A stretch of 64,000 nucleotides of DNA, taken from Halieaceae bacterium. Its GTDB lineage: Bacteria > Pseudomonadota > Gammaproteobacteria > Pseudomonadales > Halieaceae. Positions 8,433 to 17,738 of the stretch are shown in pieces. The translations under genes were made by a program, and so were the position numbers. The DNA is taken from assembly GCA_902520195.1 (NCBI GenBank), contig CABYND010000003.1:1-64000 (forward strand), in the 5' to 3' direction. Below the pieces are notes generated by a model. That model saw only the letters and a list, made by a program, of their open reading frames with translations. It made no database searches and was not told the origin of the DNA. Positions within the stretch are counted from its first letter, which is position 1. Each line of letters begins with the position of its first letter.

Positions 8433-10507
8433 CAGCTCCCCCCTATTCGTTCAGCGACTACTGCACCATCACTAGCCACCGTCGCCCGCCAATTTGGCAG
8501 GATCAGAATAGTGGTCTCCCTTTCTTCAATTATGCAGGGCCCCTGCAGGGTCTGCTCCCTGCCCAGAGTTTCTCGGTCGTAAACATCTGCGGACAGTACT
8601 CCACTACCGAGATAAATACTCCTTTGCCCTTTGGGCGAACCAGGCCGGACGTCGACCTCTCTGTCAACAGATCTGCTCTCTGAGAGGCTAAAGGCTGAAA
8701 CCCGCCAGGCCACGATCTCTATTTCCATATCACCCAGCGATAAACCGTAAACATTCTGGTATTCCTGTTCAAACATATAGGCGAAGCTTTCTCTGTCCTT
8801 CTCGGTTGGAAAATCTCGGCCAAGGGGGACAGTGACCTCGGTTTGTTGCCCTATGTACCTCATATCAACCGAGAAGCTATAACCGATGCTGTCACTAGAG
8901 AGACCAGCATTGACCAGCGCTTCTTTGCCCTCTGCAACCATTTCCGACATGAGGACGTCAACGATAATCCAGTCCATCTGCGCAAGTTTCATCAAATTAC
9001 TTCGAGCTAAATCAATGCGGATTGGAGTGACCAAAGTCCCGAATGCGCTCAGCACAGAGGCCATTCTGGGAAAAATGACTTTATTACTCTCCAATTGCTC
9101 GGCCACGTAGCACGCGTGGATCGGGCCAGCACCGCCAAAAGCTAGGAGAGGTAATCCCCGATAATTTACGCCCCGCTCGGTAGCGTGGGTTCTCGCGGCA
9201 GCGGCCATGGCCTCGCCGACTACACTGTATATGCCGTATGCCGCCTCCTGGTCTGATACGTTTAGTTTGAGGGCAAGGCTTGAGATAGCTTGCGCACAGG
9301 CTGCCTCGTCAAGGGGCATCGAACCGCCTAAAAAGTTCTTGGCGTCTAGGATACCTAGAAAAACATCTGCGTCAGTAACGCACGGTTGCTCGCCCCCTAG
9401 TCCATAGCAAGCTGGTCCCGGGCTAGACCCAGCACTCTCTGGCCCGACTTTCATCAAGCCAAGATCATCCACCCTGGCGATTGAACCGCCACCAGCTCCT
9501 ATCTCAATCATATCTAACGTGGGAACAGTGGTTGGCATGCCACTACCGGGCTTGAACCTGTATCGCCGGTCGACTTCAAATTCCCCCGTTATCAGAGGTT
9601 CTCCACCCTGGATGAGACACGCTTTGGCAGTTGTCCCTCCCATATCAAAAGAGATCAGGTCTCTTACTCCATAAGTTTTAGACAGCAAGCTAGCCGCCAG
9701 CGCACCAGCCGCTGGTCCCGATTCAATCATACGAACAGGTTGCAAAGCGGCGGTGGCGGCCCCAATCACGCCACCGTTGGACAGCATAATGAGTGGTTTC
9801 AATTTGCTGCCTCTAGCCCTAACCTGATCAGTCAAGCCATTCAAATAAGGTAGCGAGAATGGTGTGGCGTAGGCGTTTATGCTGGTAGTAGAGGTGCGCG
9901 GATATTCTCTAATCTGAGGCGCTATATCGCTGGAGAGCGTCACCTGCAGACCCGTCACCTCCCTCTCGAGAATCTGCTTGACTCTTCTCTCATTTATATC
10001 ATTCGCGTAACTGTTGAGGAGGCACACTGCCACCGACTGAATATCGTTATCTGAGATAGTCTGAGCTATGTTTCGAACTTGGGCCTCGTCTACGGCGCTG
10101 ATTAGTCGCCCTTGAGCCGATACCCGCTCCCTGACAGGGTACGTCTGGGATTTAGGAATTAAAGGTTCGGGATACTCGATTTGCGGGTCGAACATATCGT
10201 ATCTGTGCTCATCCCTGATGTACAAAACATCAGTAAAACCCTCGGTCGTGATGAGCGCGCAATTACCGCCCTTTCTCTCAATCAATAAGTTAGTGATTAC
10301 AGTTGTGGCATGTGTGATGACGTCATCCAAGCGAGAAAAAGGAATTCCCGCTTGTTTCAAAACAAGGTCGGCGGCGCGAAAGAATCCACTCATTATGTCT
10401 TCATGAGTGGTCAGCGCTTTGTCCGTCCAGCACCCGCCGGCGCTGCTGATCAGCACAGCGTCGGTGAAGGTGCCGCCAACGTCAACTGCCAAAGCGTAAG
10501 ATGTCAA
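8432..10507 (-). CDS. hyuA: Hydantoinase A / oxoprolinase family ATPase subunit
   Basis: A 691-residue HyuA protein with the N-terminal actin-like ATPase motif DVGGTFTD (residues 9-16) and a second FDMGGTTAK phosphate motif in the middle. With HyuB it forms an ATP-dependent cyclic-amide hydrolase. The start is a TTG that overlaps the IclR stop by four bases (TTGA); AGGAG lies about 11 bases upstream and no ATG is available before the glycine motif. The four-base overlap couples it to the regulator gene. The carboxylase members of this family usually have a third small subunit, which is not seen here, so hydrolysis is favoured. Confidence 0.9.
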   Translation of the reverse strand: MTSYALAVDVGGTFTDAVLISSAGGCWTDKALTTHEDIMSGFFRAADLVLKQAGIPFSRLDDVITHATTVITNLLIERKGGNCALITTEGFTDVLYIRDEHRYDMFDPQIEYPEPLIPKSQTYPVRERVSAQGRLISAVDEAQVRNIAQTISDNDIQSVAVCLLNSYANDINERRVKQILEREVTGLQVTLSSDIAPQIREYPRTSTTSINAYATPFSLPYLNGLTDQVRARGSKLKPLIMLSNGGVIGAATAALQPVRMIESGPAAGALAASLLSKTYGVRDLISFDMGGTTAKACLIQGGEPLITGEFEVDRRYRFKPGSGMPTTVPTLDMIEIGAGGGSIARVDDLGLMKVGPESAGSSPGPACYGLGGEQPCVTDADVFLGILDAKNFLGGSMPLDEAACAQAISSLALKLNVSDQEAAYGIYSVVGEAMAAAARTHATERGVNYRGLPLLAFGGAGPIHACYVAEQLESNKVIFPRMASVLSAFGTLVTPIRIDLARSNLMKLAQMDWIIVDVLMSEMVAEGKEALVNAGLSSDSIGYSFSVDMRYIGQQTEVTVPLGRDFPTEKDRESFAYMFEQEYQNVYGLSLGDMEIEIVAWRVSAFSLSESRSVDREVDVRPGSPKGQRSIYLGSGVLSADVYDRETLGREQTLQGPCIIEERETTILILPNWRATVASDGAVVAERIGGS

Positions 10508-11262
10508 GCTATGAATCTCCTATCTCCACCTATCTGCCAAGAGATAGAGTCGGCTGCCTCCTTGACGGCTTGTATTTGTTGCTCTGATGGCGGCGAAGGT
10601 AATTGGTCTATACCGCCAATCATCGAGATCGTTCCAGCCATACCGTCTGACCGAAAGACTGGTGCAGCGATCGCATTTATTCCTTGCAGCACGGCATTGG
10701 GCGCATCCGCCCAGCCCCTCTCTCTGATCAGTCTGTGTTCCTCAGCGACAGAGTATTTGGAAATAGGAGTCGTGGATTCAGGATTTTTGGCGTCACATGC
10801 CTCAGCCCTCAAACTAAACGCAGCTGCTACTCTGCCCTGAGCAGAACTATCGAAACCGAACAAGGCGCCTGGCCAAGTTGTAATTTCAACAGAAGTTCGT
10901 TCCTGGTAGATATCCACCACCCTTACACCTGCATCCTCAATGACTCCCACAGAAACCGCCAACCCCGAATTCTGATATAGCCTTGGCATAACCTTGCGAG
11001 CCGCCGATAGAAAGTCGCTTTGGTTAGCTACTGACTGACCCAGGTACATCAACTTCGCTGTCAAGTAATATCTGCCGGTGGCATCCTCTTGCTCGAGATA
11101 GCCGTGTGCCTTCAGCGTGCTGAGATGCCTGTGTGCTTTCGAGCCGGGGATGTTTAGATGATCCGCAACATCCTTAAGCCTCACTGGCGCAGGCGCGGAG
11201 GCTAGATACTCGATAAGGGACAAGGTAGTTGCAACAGCCTCTACACTCTTACTCTTACCCAC
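10504..11262 (-). CDS. IclR-family transcriptional regulator
   Basis: A 252-residue regulator with an N-terminal winged helix-turn-helix (about residues 5-70, with DVADHLNIPGSKAHRHL as the recognition region) and a C-terminal IclR effector-binding GAF-like domain. IclR proteins commonly sense aromatic or carboxylic acid intermediates. It starts at GTG two bases after the aldolase stop and overlaps hyuA, so it is co-transcribed with the genes it probably controls. The divergent region 12445-12579, between the cupin and acyl-CoA ligase genes, is a plausible target. Confidence 0.9.
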   Translation of the reverse strand: MGKSKSVEAVATTLSLIEYLASAPAPVRLKDVADHLNIPGSKAHRHLSTLKAHGYLEQEDATGRYYLTAKLMYLGQSVANQSDFLSAARKVMPRLYQNSGLAVSVGVIEDAGVRVVDIYQERTSVEITTWPGALFGFDSSAQGRVAAAFSLRAEACDAKNPESTTPISKYSVAEEHRLIRERGWADAPNAVLQGINAIAAPVFRSDGMAGTISMIGGIDQLPSPPSEQQIQAVKEAADSISWQIGGDRRFIA

Positions 11263-11264
11263 GA

Positions 11265-12047
11265 CTACGGATCCCCGAGGTATGGCTTGAAATCCGATAT
11301 CAGTGACTCGACGCCTGAACCAAGAACGGCCTGATCGGTTGAAACAACGAAAAAACTCACCCCCAAATCAAGGTAGTATTCTACGTCCTGAAGGCCTGCG
11401 AGGTAGATTCCAGCGACCCCCTGATTATCAATAGTTTTCTTGAGAGCTTCCCGGATCTGACACTGAAGCGAACCCTCGTCACTCTCGGGATTTTCCGCCA
11501 GCGCCACCTGAAGGTCAGCAGGGCCAACAAAGTTTACGTCGACCCCCGGCACTGACGCTATTTTGTCGGCATTTTTCACCGCCTCAGGGTCCTCGATCTG
11601 AACCGCAGCCAACAAATTGTGGTCGTTGGCCTCAACGAATTGCTGTGGACTCAATCGCCCAAAATAACCAGCTCTGTGAGAAAGCGAAAATCCACGCTCT
11701 CCGCCGCGAAATCGCATTTTGCCCACAGCATTAGCTGCTTCAACATGAGTCGAGATTCTTGGGAACAAGATGCCAGACGCGCCCATATCGAGGGTGTGGG
11801 CCACATACTCACTCGCAGCGGAAGGCACCCTCACAAGTAACGGCAGTGACACTGCCCTCGCAGCGAGGATGCAAGAGTCGATGCGCTCTGGGCTTGCGCT
11901 TGCATGCTCCAGATCCAGCACCGCGAAATCTACTCCAGTACGGTGACCCAAGATCTCTATCACCGAATGGTCAATGGTTTTGACGAATATTCCAATAAGC
12001 CTCTCCCGGCACGCCACTCGGGATCGGAACTCTTGACTAGATGACAT
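11265..12047 (-). CDS. HpcH/HpaI-family aldolase
   Basis: A 260-residue class II pyruvate-aldolase-type TIM barrel. Seen signatures are VLDLEHAS (residues 42-49), VQIEDPEAV with the metal Glu, and NFVGPADL with the metal Asp. Relatives cleave 4-hydroxy-2-oxo acids such as 2,4-dihydroxyhept-2-enedioate into pyruvate and an aldehyde. It lies 25 bases after the cupin gene and 2 bases before the IclR gene in one operon, suggesting it releases pyruvate from a ring-opened intermediate. The exact substrate is unknown. Confidence 0.88.
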   Translation of the reverse strand: MSSSQEFRSRVACRERLIGIFVKTIDHSVIEILGHRTGVDFAVLDLEHASASPERIDSCILAARAVSLPLLVRVPSAASEYVAHTLDMGASGILFPRISTHVEAANAVGKMRFRGGERGFSLSHRAGYFGRLSPQQFVEANDHNLLAAVQIEDPEAVKNADKIASVPGVDVNFVGPADLQVALAENPESDEGSLQCQIREALKKTIDNQGVAGIYLAGLQDVEYYLDLGVSFFVVSTDQAVLGSGVESLISDFKPYLGDP

Positions 12048-12072
12048 AGGTCGTAGCGGTTCCCCGCTTTAC

Positions 12073-12444
12073 TCAGAAATCGTTAGCTTGATACTCCACG
12101 AGGTGAAGATAGTCTTCTCTTATCGGCGAGAAAACGTCTAGGTTCATTACGATTTCGTCGCCGATTGGCGCGCCGCAGTGCTCCGCATCTGGAGGTATAC
12201 GCAACATGCCTCCCTCGCCCACTTCCACTTCGCTGCCGTCAATCCAAAACTTCATCTTTCCCCTAACAACGTAAACCACCTGCTCAAACGGGTGACTGTG
12301 GGGACGAACCTCCATACCCGGCTGCAGCCAGTTCATCACGAGCAACACTTGGTCTCCTCTGAAGGCGCATCTCGACACCCCAGGCCTCACCTCTTCTCGA
12401 GGCATGGAGTCCCAGTATTGAGCTGAAAGGTAAGATGGATTCAT
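12073..12444 (-). CDS. Small cupin-domain protein
   Basis: A 123-residue single-domain cupin. HSHPFEQVVYVVRG carries the first cupin motif metal histidines and glutamine, and GGMLRIPPDAEH the second. Such proteins act as small dioxygenases, isomerases or decarboxylases, or as ligand sensors. The ATG at 12444 is chosen because GGAG lies 6 bases upstream; an in-frame ATG at 12456 overlaps that site. It is the first gene of the leftward hydantoinase operon and diverges from the acyl-CoA ligase. Confidence 0.85.
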   Translation of the reverse strand: MNPSYLSAQYWDSMPREEVRPGVSRCAFRGDQVLLVMNWLQPGMEVRPHSHPFEQVVYVVRGKMKFWIDGSEVEVGEGGMLRIPPDAEHCGAPIGDEIVMNLDVFSPIREDYLHLVEYQANDF

Positions 12445-12579
12445 CGCTTTCTCCATTTCGCACAGTGAAATCGGATTTTGGCAGACGAAATGTCTTGCGA
12501 AGAATATATGCGTTTTGTATGTTGGTAGCAAGCAAAGGAGTCTGGCCACGGCGCGTGTCAGAAGAATGATCAGAGCCCA
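12445..12579. promoter_or_regulatory. Divergent control region, cupin operon / acyl-CoA ligase
   Basis: This 135-base gap separates two divergent operons and must hold at least two promoters. It contains an imperfect inverted repeat around TTTCGCACAGTGAAA (12465-12479 region). It is a reasonable target for the IclR regulator of the leftward operon, but no experimentally known box was recognised. Confidence 0.4.
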
Positions 12580-14145
12580 ATGAACCTAGCAGTTTTTCTT
12601 GACAGAGCGCGCCGCCTGCACCCTACCCGGCCTGCTGTAGCTTTGGGCAAAAAAGTGCTCACGAATTATGAGCAGCTGGGAGAAAAGGTAGCTCGATTAG
12701 CATCCGCGATCTCCAGCCTTGCCGGGGGTGAGAAAGGTGTGCACGTGGGTTTGCTTATGGAAAACACGCCCGCATATCTTGAGGTTTTGTTTGCATGCTG
12801 GCACGCGGGTTGCGTCGCGGTTCCTATCAACTCAAAACTTCATCCGAAAGAGAGCGCGCACATACTATCTGAGTCCAAGAGTTTGTTGTGCTTTGCGACC
12901 GAGGCCGCGGCCGAACAGATAGAATCACACAGACCCTCCAGTTTGAGCTATGTGATCGACGTAGAGTCAGCCGATTACAAGCAAATGCTGACTAGCTGCG
13001 AAGCGCCTCCTGAAAGTCGTGATCCCGGCGATCCCGCATGGATTTTCTACACCAGCGGGACGACGGGCAGCCCGAAAGGCGCAATCCTAACCCATGAGAA
13101 TCTGACGGCGATGAGCGCTTGCTACTTTCTGGATATCGACCCTCGCGGGCCCTGGGACGCAATATTACACGTCGCGCCGATGAGTCATGGATCTGGGCTC
13201 TACTCGATTCCCTTTGTTATTAAGGCAGGTTGCCACGTAATTCCCGAAATCAAGAGTTTTAATGCTGATCAGGTCTTTGCGCTGTCCACTAGTTGGAAGA
13301 ACTCTGTGATATTCGCCGCGCCAACCATGGTGAAGAGAATGGTTACCGCGAGAAGGCAAAAACCGGCGGAGAACCCTCGACTAATAATCTACGGGGGCGG
13401 GCCCATGTACGTCTCAGACTGCAGAGATGCTATCGAGCTATTTGGCGCGAACTGTTTAGTACAACTTTATGGACAAGGCGAGAGCCCAATGACCATTACC
13501 CATCTACCTCCGAGCCTACATGCCGTGGCAGATGAGTCGGCTCTCTCATCCATCTTAGGTTCAGTCGGCACAGCGCAGTCTCTCGTACAGGTCAAGGTAG
13601 CTGGTGAGGATGGTATCGGGTTAGCGCCCGGTGAGGTAGGCGAAGTGCTAGTCAAAGGCCCCACGGTGATGAAAGGGTACTTAAATAACCCTCAAGCGAC
13701 AGAGAGTGCTATTCAAGACGGTTGGCTCAGAACAGGCGATCACGGAGCGATGGACCAGACGGGGTTCCTCACTCTTATGGATCGGAGGCATGATCTCATT
13801 ATATCAGGTGGGACGAATATTTATCCTAGAGAAGTTGAGGAAACGCTGATCAAGCACGAGGAAATTTCTGAGGTAGCGGTAATCGGGAAGCCCGAGAAGG
13901 AATGGGGGGAAAGTGTTGTCGCTTATCTGGTATGCGAAGACACAGCCGCCTTAACGATCGATAGCCTGGATGAGTTTTGCATGTCTTCTATGGCCAGATT
14001 CAAGCGGCCGAGGGAGTATCGCCTCGTCAAAAGCCTGCCCAAAAACAGTTACGGCAAAGTGCTTAAAACTGCGATCCGACAGTTGGAGACAACCCTACAA
14101 AACGGCGTGAACAAGGTTTTAGATCTGGGGGAAGTAAGATGGTAG
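12580..14145 (+). CDS. AMP-forming acyl/aryl-CoA ligase
   Basis: A 521-residue adenylate-forming ligase that activates a carboxylic acid to its CoA thioester. The P-loop-like motif YTSGTTGSPKGA is at residues 157-168, the hinge and motif with SGGTNIYPREVEE is in the C-terminal domain, and the catalytic lysine lies in SYGKVLK near the end. Length is normal for the family. It is first in a rightward set with a VOC protein and a TonB receptor. The acid could be an aromatic or ring-opened product; sequence alone does not decide. Confidence 0.92.
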   Translation: MNLAVFLDRARRLHPTRPAVALGKKVLTNYEQLGEKVARLASAISSLAGGEKGVHVGLLMENTPAYLEVLFACWHAGCVAVPINSKLHPKESAHILSESKSLLCFATEAAAEQIESHRPSSLSYVIDVESADYKQMLTSCEAPPESRDPGDPAWIFYTSGTTGSPKGAILTHENLTAMSACYFLDIDPRGPWDAILHVAPMSHGSGLYSIPFVIKAGCHVIPEIKSFNADQVFALSTSWKNSVIFAAPTMVKRMVTARRQKPAENPRLIIYGGGPMYVSDCRDAIELFGANCLVQLYGQGESPMTITHLPPSLHAVADESALSSILGSVGTAQSLVQVKVAGEDGIGLAPGEVGEVLVKGPTVMKGYLNNPQATESAIQDGWLRTGDHGAMDQTGFLTLMDRRHDLIISGGTNIYPREVEETLIKHEEISEVAVIGKPEKEWGESVVAYLVCEDTAALTIDSLDEFCMSSMARFKRPREYRLVKSLPKNSYGKVLKTAIRQLETTLQNGVNKVLDLGEVRW

Positions 14146-14266
14146 TAATGTAGCGGCGGTTTCGCCCCAGCCAGCGATACGGCAGCGCAAGACTAAAAGG
14201 TTACTCAGTAGTTAGGTTCGAGGGGAGAACCAATACTTTGGTATTTGGCACAGGGAGATTAATTTA

Positions 14267-14794
14267 ATGACAGCACCAAATAGGCTTGTATTTGTGGACT
14301 TTCCGACCGATGAAATTGAGGCGTCTGCGGTCTTTTATGAGAAGGTTTTCGGGTGGACAGTAGAGAGGAGAATTCCAGACCTTTTCTGCAGAATTGTGCC
14401 GGGAGGGTATTACAAAAACCCAGATAACTCAGACAGCGAGATTCAGAACTTGCATCTCGGTATTCACAACGTCGCGAATGCTCGCCCACACCCAAAACCC
14501 GAGGGGGCCGAACCCCGAACATTGAGCGAGGGAGGCAGATCGATAAGAGCTTGGATCCTGGTGAGCGAGGAGGATTCGCAAGATCGGATACTTAAAACCG
14601 CAGAAGAGCTGGGCGCGAAAATTCTTTGGAGAGACCACTATTGGCATGAATTTAATGGGCTCAACTCTTCATTTATCGACCCGTGGGGCAACCAAATAAT
14701 GCTCTGGACTAAACCAGAGGGATTTACAGAGGACTACGATACCCACACGGTGGAAGGCACACCTAAAATTCCTAGTGATTGGACCTTTGAATGA
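14267..14794 (+). CDS. VOC-superfamily (glyoxalase-like) protein
   Basis: A 175-residue vicinal-oxygen-chelate protein. The N-terminus (LVFVDFPTDEIEASAVFYEKVFGW) and the C-terminal SFIDPWGNQIMLWT show the paired beta-alpha-beta-beta-beta pattern of the superfamily. AGGGAG lies upstream of the ATG. Function could be lyase, isomerase or ring cleavage; no specific subfamily was recognised. It sits 121 bases after the ligase and 369 bases before the TonB receptor. Confidence 0.8.
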   Translation: MTAPNRLVFVDFPTDEIEASAVFYEKVFGWTVERRIPDLFCRIVPGGYYKNPDNSDSEIQNLHLGIHNVANARPHPKPEGAEPRTLSEGGRSIRAWILVSEEDSQDRILKTAEELGAKILWRDHYWHEFNGLNSSFIDPWGNQIMLWTKPEGFTEDYDTHTVEGTPKIPSDWTFE

Positions 14795-15163
14795 AGAGAG
14801 CAAGCTCACTGGTGGCACCCTAGCGTACGCTGAGTTAGCTGAGAGCGTTACACTCTGCGCAACGAACGGATCAATCCGCGCAGTCACCTTGAAACCCCGA
14901 CCCCATGTCGTTTGCGGCACGTATTAGTTGATCATTCAATAAAAATCACTTAAAACTAAGGTCGGAACGCACTTGGAAAAGGGGCATTCTGAAGTACTGT
15001 CACGAGCGTATCGGATTTTTATTGCGCAGGTGCCGACAAGACACACCAGAAGTCGGAGGTTTCCCTCTTTGGTCCACAGGTAAGGTGGTGTGCAGCATTG
15101 CGAAAATAAGGGATGTCCGGAGTAGCAAAGAATCAGCATGAAAGTTTCTGAAGGAGATATTGC
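14795..15163. other. 369-base leader region of the first TonB receptor
   Basis: No gene was recognised. The stretch holds a promoter-like element at 14928-14957 that is nearly identical to one upstream of the second TonB receptor, listed separately. From that element to the receptor start an untranslated leader of about 200 bases would remain, long enough for post-transcriptional control, but no known riboswitch was recognised. Confidence 0.6.
14928..14957 (+). promoter_or_regulatory. Promoter element shared by both TonB receptor genes, copy 1
   Basis: TTGATC (14928-14933), a 17-base spacer, then TAAAAC (14951-14956) fit a sigma-70 promoter. The whole 30-base element matches the one at 25011-25041 at 26 positions with one gap, including an unbroken AAAATCACTTAAAA. 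Conservation inside the spacer, where promoters normally vary, suggests a bound regulator. Confidence 0.6.
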
Positions 15164-17626
15164 ATGATATCAAGGACTAAGTACGGCGTGGCGGTTCTAC
15201 CCCTGTGCCTCAGTGTGATTTCGGGTGCCGCCCTCGGGCAAAGCGTCTTGGAAGAGGTTGTGGTGGTCGCACAAAAACGGGAGCAAAATCTACAGGACGT
15301 CCCGATAGCAATCACTGCGTTCACCGGCGAACAGTTAAACGCACTGGGGATAAGGGAAAGTGTAGACATTGCAATGTTCACACCGGGCGTACACGTAGGC
15401 GGCAGTCAAGCAGGGCAGATGTCGACGTTCACAATCAGAGGTGTTACTCAAAACGACTTCAACGATATCGTTGAGACTCCAAACGCGGTTTATCTAGACG
15501 ATGGATACCTTGCTATTGCGGCTTCTCAAACCTTCGCTCAATTTGACCTAGATCGAGTTGAGATCCTTAAGGGACCTCAGGGCACTCTGTTCGGCCGAAA
15601 TGCGACAGGTGGTTTAGTGCACTTTATCTCCAATGCGCCCTCGTTTGATGGAGTTGAGGGTTACGTTGATTTTGAAGTCGGGGAATTTGACTCGGACGCC
15701 AACTCAACCCGAACAGTATTCCAAGCTGCCGTTGGCGGTCCGCTATCCGAGACAGTTGCTGCGAGAGCAGCGATTAGGGTGAGTCAACATGACGGGTATC
15801 TAAAAAATCTTTATACCTCCTCAAGTCAACTTCCATTCTTAGGCGATCCAGGGCCTGACGCAGGGGCAGACCTAGGAGACGAGGACACTATTACAGGTCG
15901 CTTGAGGTTTGCTTTTGAGCCATCTGACACACTCCGGATGGACCTTAGTTTCAACTACGCTGACCAAGAAATGGCGACGGGTCCTTATCAAAGCGCCTCG
16001 ACGATAGCTGTCGCACAAGAAGTTAACGGGTCTTATGAACTGGTCAACGTTCTGAATACACCTCCGAATGAGACCCGCTTGTCCATGGTGGTCGACGCAA
16101 ATGGCAATGATACTGGTATGGATGCGGGGGCTGATATTGAGCAGGGAGACCGCTGGTTAGAGGGCGGTGGTGGCGGGATATTTGCCCGGCCTGTGCCTGG
16201 CGGTGACTTGTTTGGCTACCTAGACCCCGATGGAGATGACTTCACTTTCAATGGTGATTTTGCTTTCGAAGATCAAGGTAGCGTGGAGACCTTTGGGATC
16301 AATTTCAAACTAGTAAAAACAATCGGTGACATGAATATTACGTCAGTAACCGACTATAAAGATTACGAGCGGCAGCAGTGGATTGACGTTGATTCAGCCC
16401 CAGTGAACCAACTTGCAAATTTTTCGGGCGTGGACGCCACCAGTTTTACTCAAGAGCTGAGATTGGACGGCGAGACTGACCGGTCGAGGTGGGTGTTGGG
16501 CGCGTTTTATCTCAACATAGACACAGAATCAGACAATGGTCTGAAAGGGCCTCCGGGTAGCTTTGCTGCAGTGTTTGGAGGCATCCAAATTGACATCGGA
16601 ACCAGAGCCGAGTTAGAAACGGACTCCTACAGCGTCTTTGGCCAGTACGAATATGATTTCACTGACAAATTGACGCTCATAGGCGGTGCCAGACTGATGC
16701 GAGAAGAAAAGGACTACGGCTTGCTGATGGCAGTTGCGCCATCTGAGAGCTCCCGGTCTGCCAATACTTCTCCGTGCTTTGACGGTGACTTGGCATCGTG
16801 CTTTCCCCCGGCGATTCAAAGGGCTGACGATACATCTGAAACGCTTTGGGCTGGAAAGCTTCAACTAAGCTATCAATATGATGACGACCTCATGCTCTAC
16901 GCTGGTGTAAATAGAGGCGTTAAAGCAGGTAGCTTCAACGCTCCGCTTTTGGGCGCTTACTTCGGTGGCGGAGGTGATGACGGCCTGCCTTATGACGAAG
17001 AAGTTTTAACGTCCTACGAGGCGGGGTTCAAGGCTACCGTTTTAGACGGCACTACCCGCATAAACGGCACCGCGTTTTACTACGACTACTCCGACTATCA
17101 AGCCTTCCTGTTTGTTGGGGTTGGTGGCGTAGTGGTCAACAAAGACGCAGAAACTTACGGGGCGGAGCTTGAAATCCAAAGCTCGCCAGCTGAGGGCTGG
17201 GATATTATTGTTTCGGCATCATACTTTGACGCAACGGTGGAGGACTTATTCCTACGTGCCGGCTCCCCCCTTCCAGCGAGAGACGTGAAACCTACTTACG
17301 CCCCAGAATTCCAAGCCTCCGCGCTCGTGCGCTATGGCTGGGATGCGATGGGCGGCAGGCTTGCTGTGCAAGCGGATGCAAACTATTCGGATGAGTTTTA
17401 TTACAACCTTCGAAACTTCGATGCAGATAAGTTCGATAGCTACGTAATGGCAAACGCTCAGCTAAGTTTTGAGAAGAACGATTGGTTGGCCACGTTGGCA
17501 GTGAGGAACCTTACGGACGAGCGTGCGGGAGTGATGGGCTTTGATCTGGCAACCTTATGTGGTTGTAATGAGGTCGCATACAGAGCTCCGCGCTACGTCT
17601 CAGTTGGTCTCCGCAAGGACTTCTGA
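15164..17626 (+). CDS. TonB-dependent outer-membrane receptor 1
   Basis: An 820-residue outer-membrane transporter for TonB-energised uptake. The signal peptide ends near residue 25 (GAALGQ). The plug domain begins with LEEVVVVAQKREQNLQDVPIA and contains VEILKGPQGTLFGRNATGG; the C-terminus ends in an aromatic residue (KDF) as outer-membrane barrels do. AAGGAG lies at proper spacing before the ATG. The type is the one expanded in sphingomonads and marine gammaproteobacteria for organic substrates. Placement in the catabolic region suggests uptake of the pathway substrate rather than iron. A strong hairpin follows at 17651-17674. Confidence 0.95.
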   Translation: MISRTKYGVAVLPLCLSVISGAALGQSVLEEVVVVAQKREQNLQDVPIAITAFTGEQLNALGIRESVDIAMFTPGVHVGGSQAGQMSTFTIRGVTQNDFNDIVETPNAVYLDDGYLAIAASQTFAQFDLDRVEILKGPQGTLFGRNATGGLVHFISNAPSFDGVEGYVDFEVGEFDSDANSTRTVFQAAVGGPLSETVAARAAIRVSQHDGYLKNLYTSSSQLPFLGDPGPDAGADLGDEDTITGRLRFAFEPSDTLRMDLSFNYADQEMATGPYQSASTIAVAQEVNGSYELVNVLNTPPNETRLSMVVDANGNDTGMDAGADIEQGDRWLEGGGGGIFARPVPGGDLFGYLDPDGDDFTFNGDFAFEDQGSVETFGINFKLVKTIGDMNITSVTDYKDYERQQWIDVDSAPVNQLANFSGVDATSFTQELRLDGETDRSRWVLGAFYLNIDTESDNGLKGPPGSFAAVFGGIQIDIGTRAELETDSYSVFGQYEYDFTDKLTLIGGARLMREEKDYGLLMAVAPSESSRSANTSPCFDGDLASCFPPAIQRADDTSETLWAGKLQLSYQYDDDLMLYAGVNRGVKAGSFNAPLLGAYFGGGGDDGLPYDEEVLTSYEAGFKATVLDGTTRINGTAFYYDYSDYQAFLFVGVGGVVVNKDAETYGAELEIQSSPAEGWDIIVSASYFDATVEDLFLRAGSPLPARDVKPTYAPEFQASALVRYGWDAMGGRLAVQADANYSDEFYYNLRNFDADKFDSYVMANAQLSFEKNDWLATLAVRNLTDERAGVMGFDLATLCGCNEVAYRAPRYVSVGLRKDF

Positions 17627-17650
17627 GGCACATCGCGAGATTTCAAGATG

Positions 17651-17674
17651 TCCCCACTACTGCGGTAGTGGGGA
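17651..17674. terminator. Hairpin terminator between convergent genes
   Basis: TCCCCACTAC-TGCG-GTAGTGGGGA forms a perfect 10-base-pair stem with a 4-base loop. It lies 24 bases after the TonB receptor stop and before the convergent isochorismatase-family gene. The following sequence is only moderately T-rich (ATTTGTCAT), so termination efficiency is uncertain; it may act on both strands. Confidence 0.75.
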
Positions 17675-17738
17675 TTTGTCATAGTGTTGTTTCCCGAATT
17701 TTATACTCTCCCCAATCCAAGACTCAGATATTTGTTTG

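Noticed and set aside
10310-10840. A 176-codon plus-strand frame
   Set aside because: Antisense to the hyuA and IclR genes, which have clear family motifs; it has no motif of its own.
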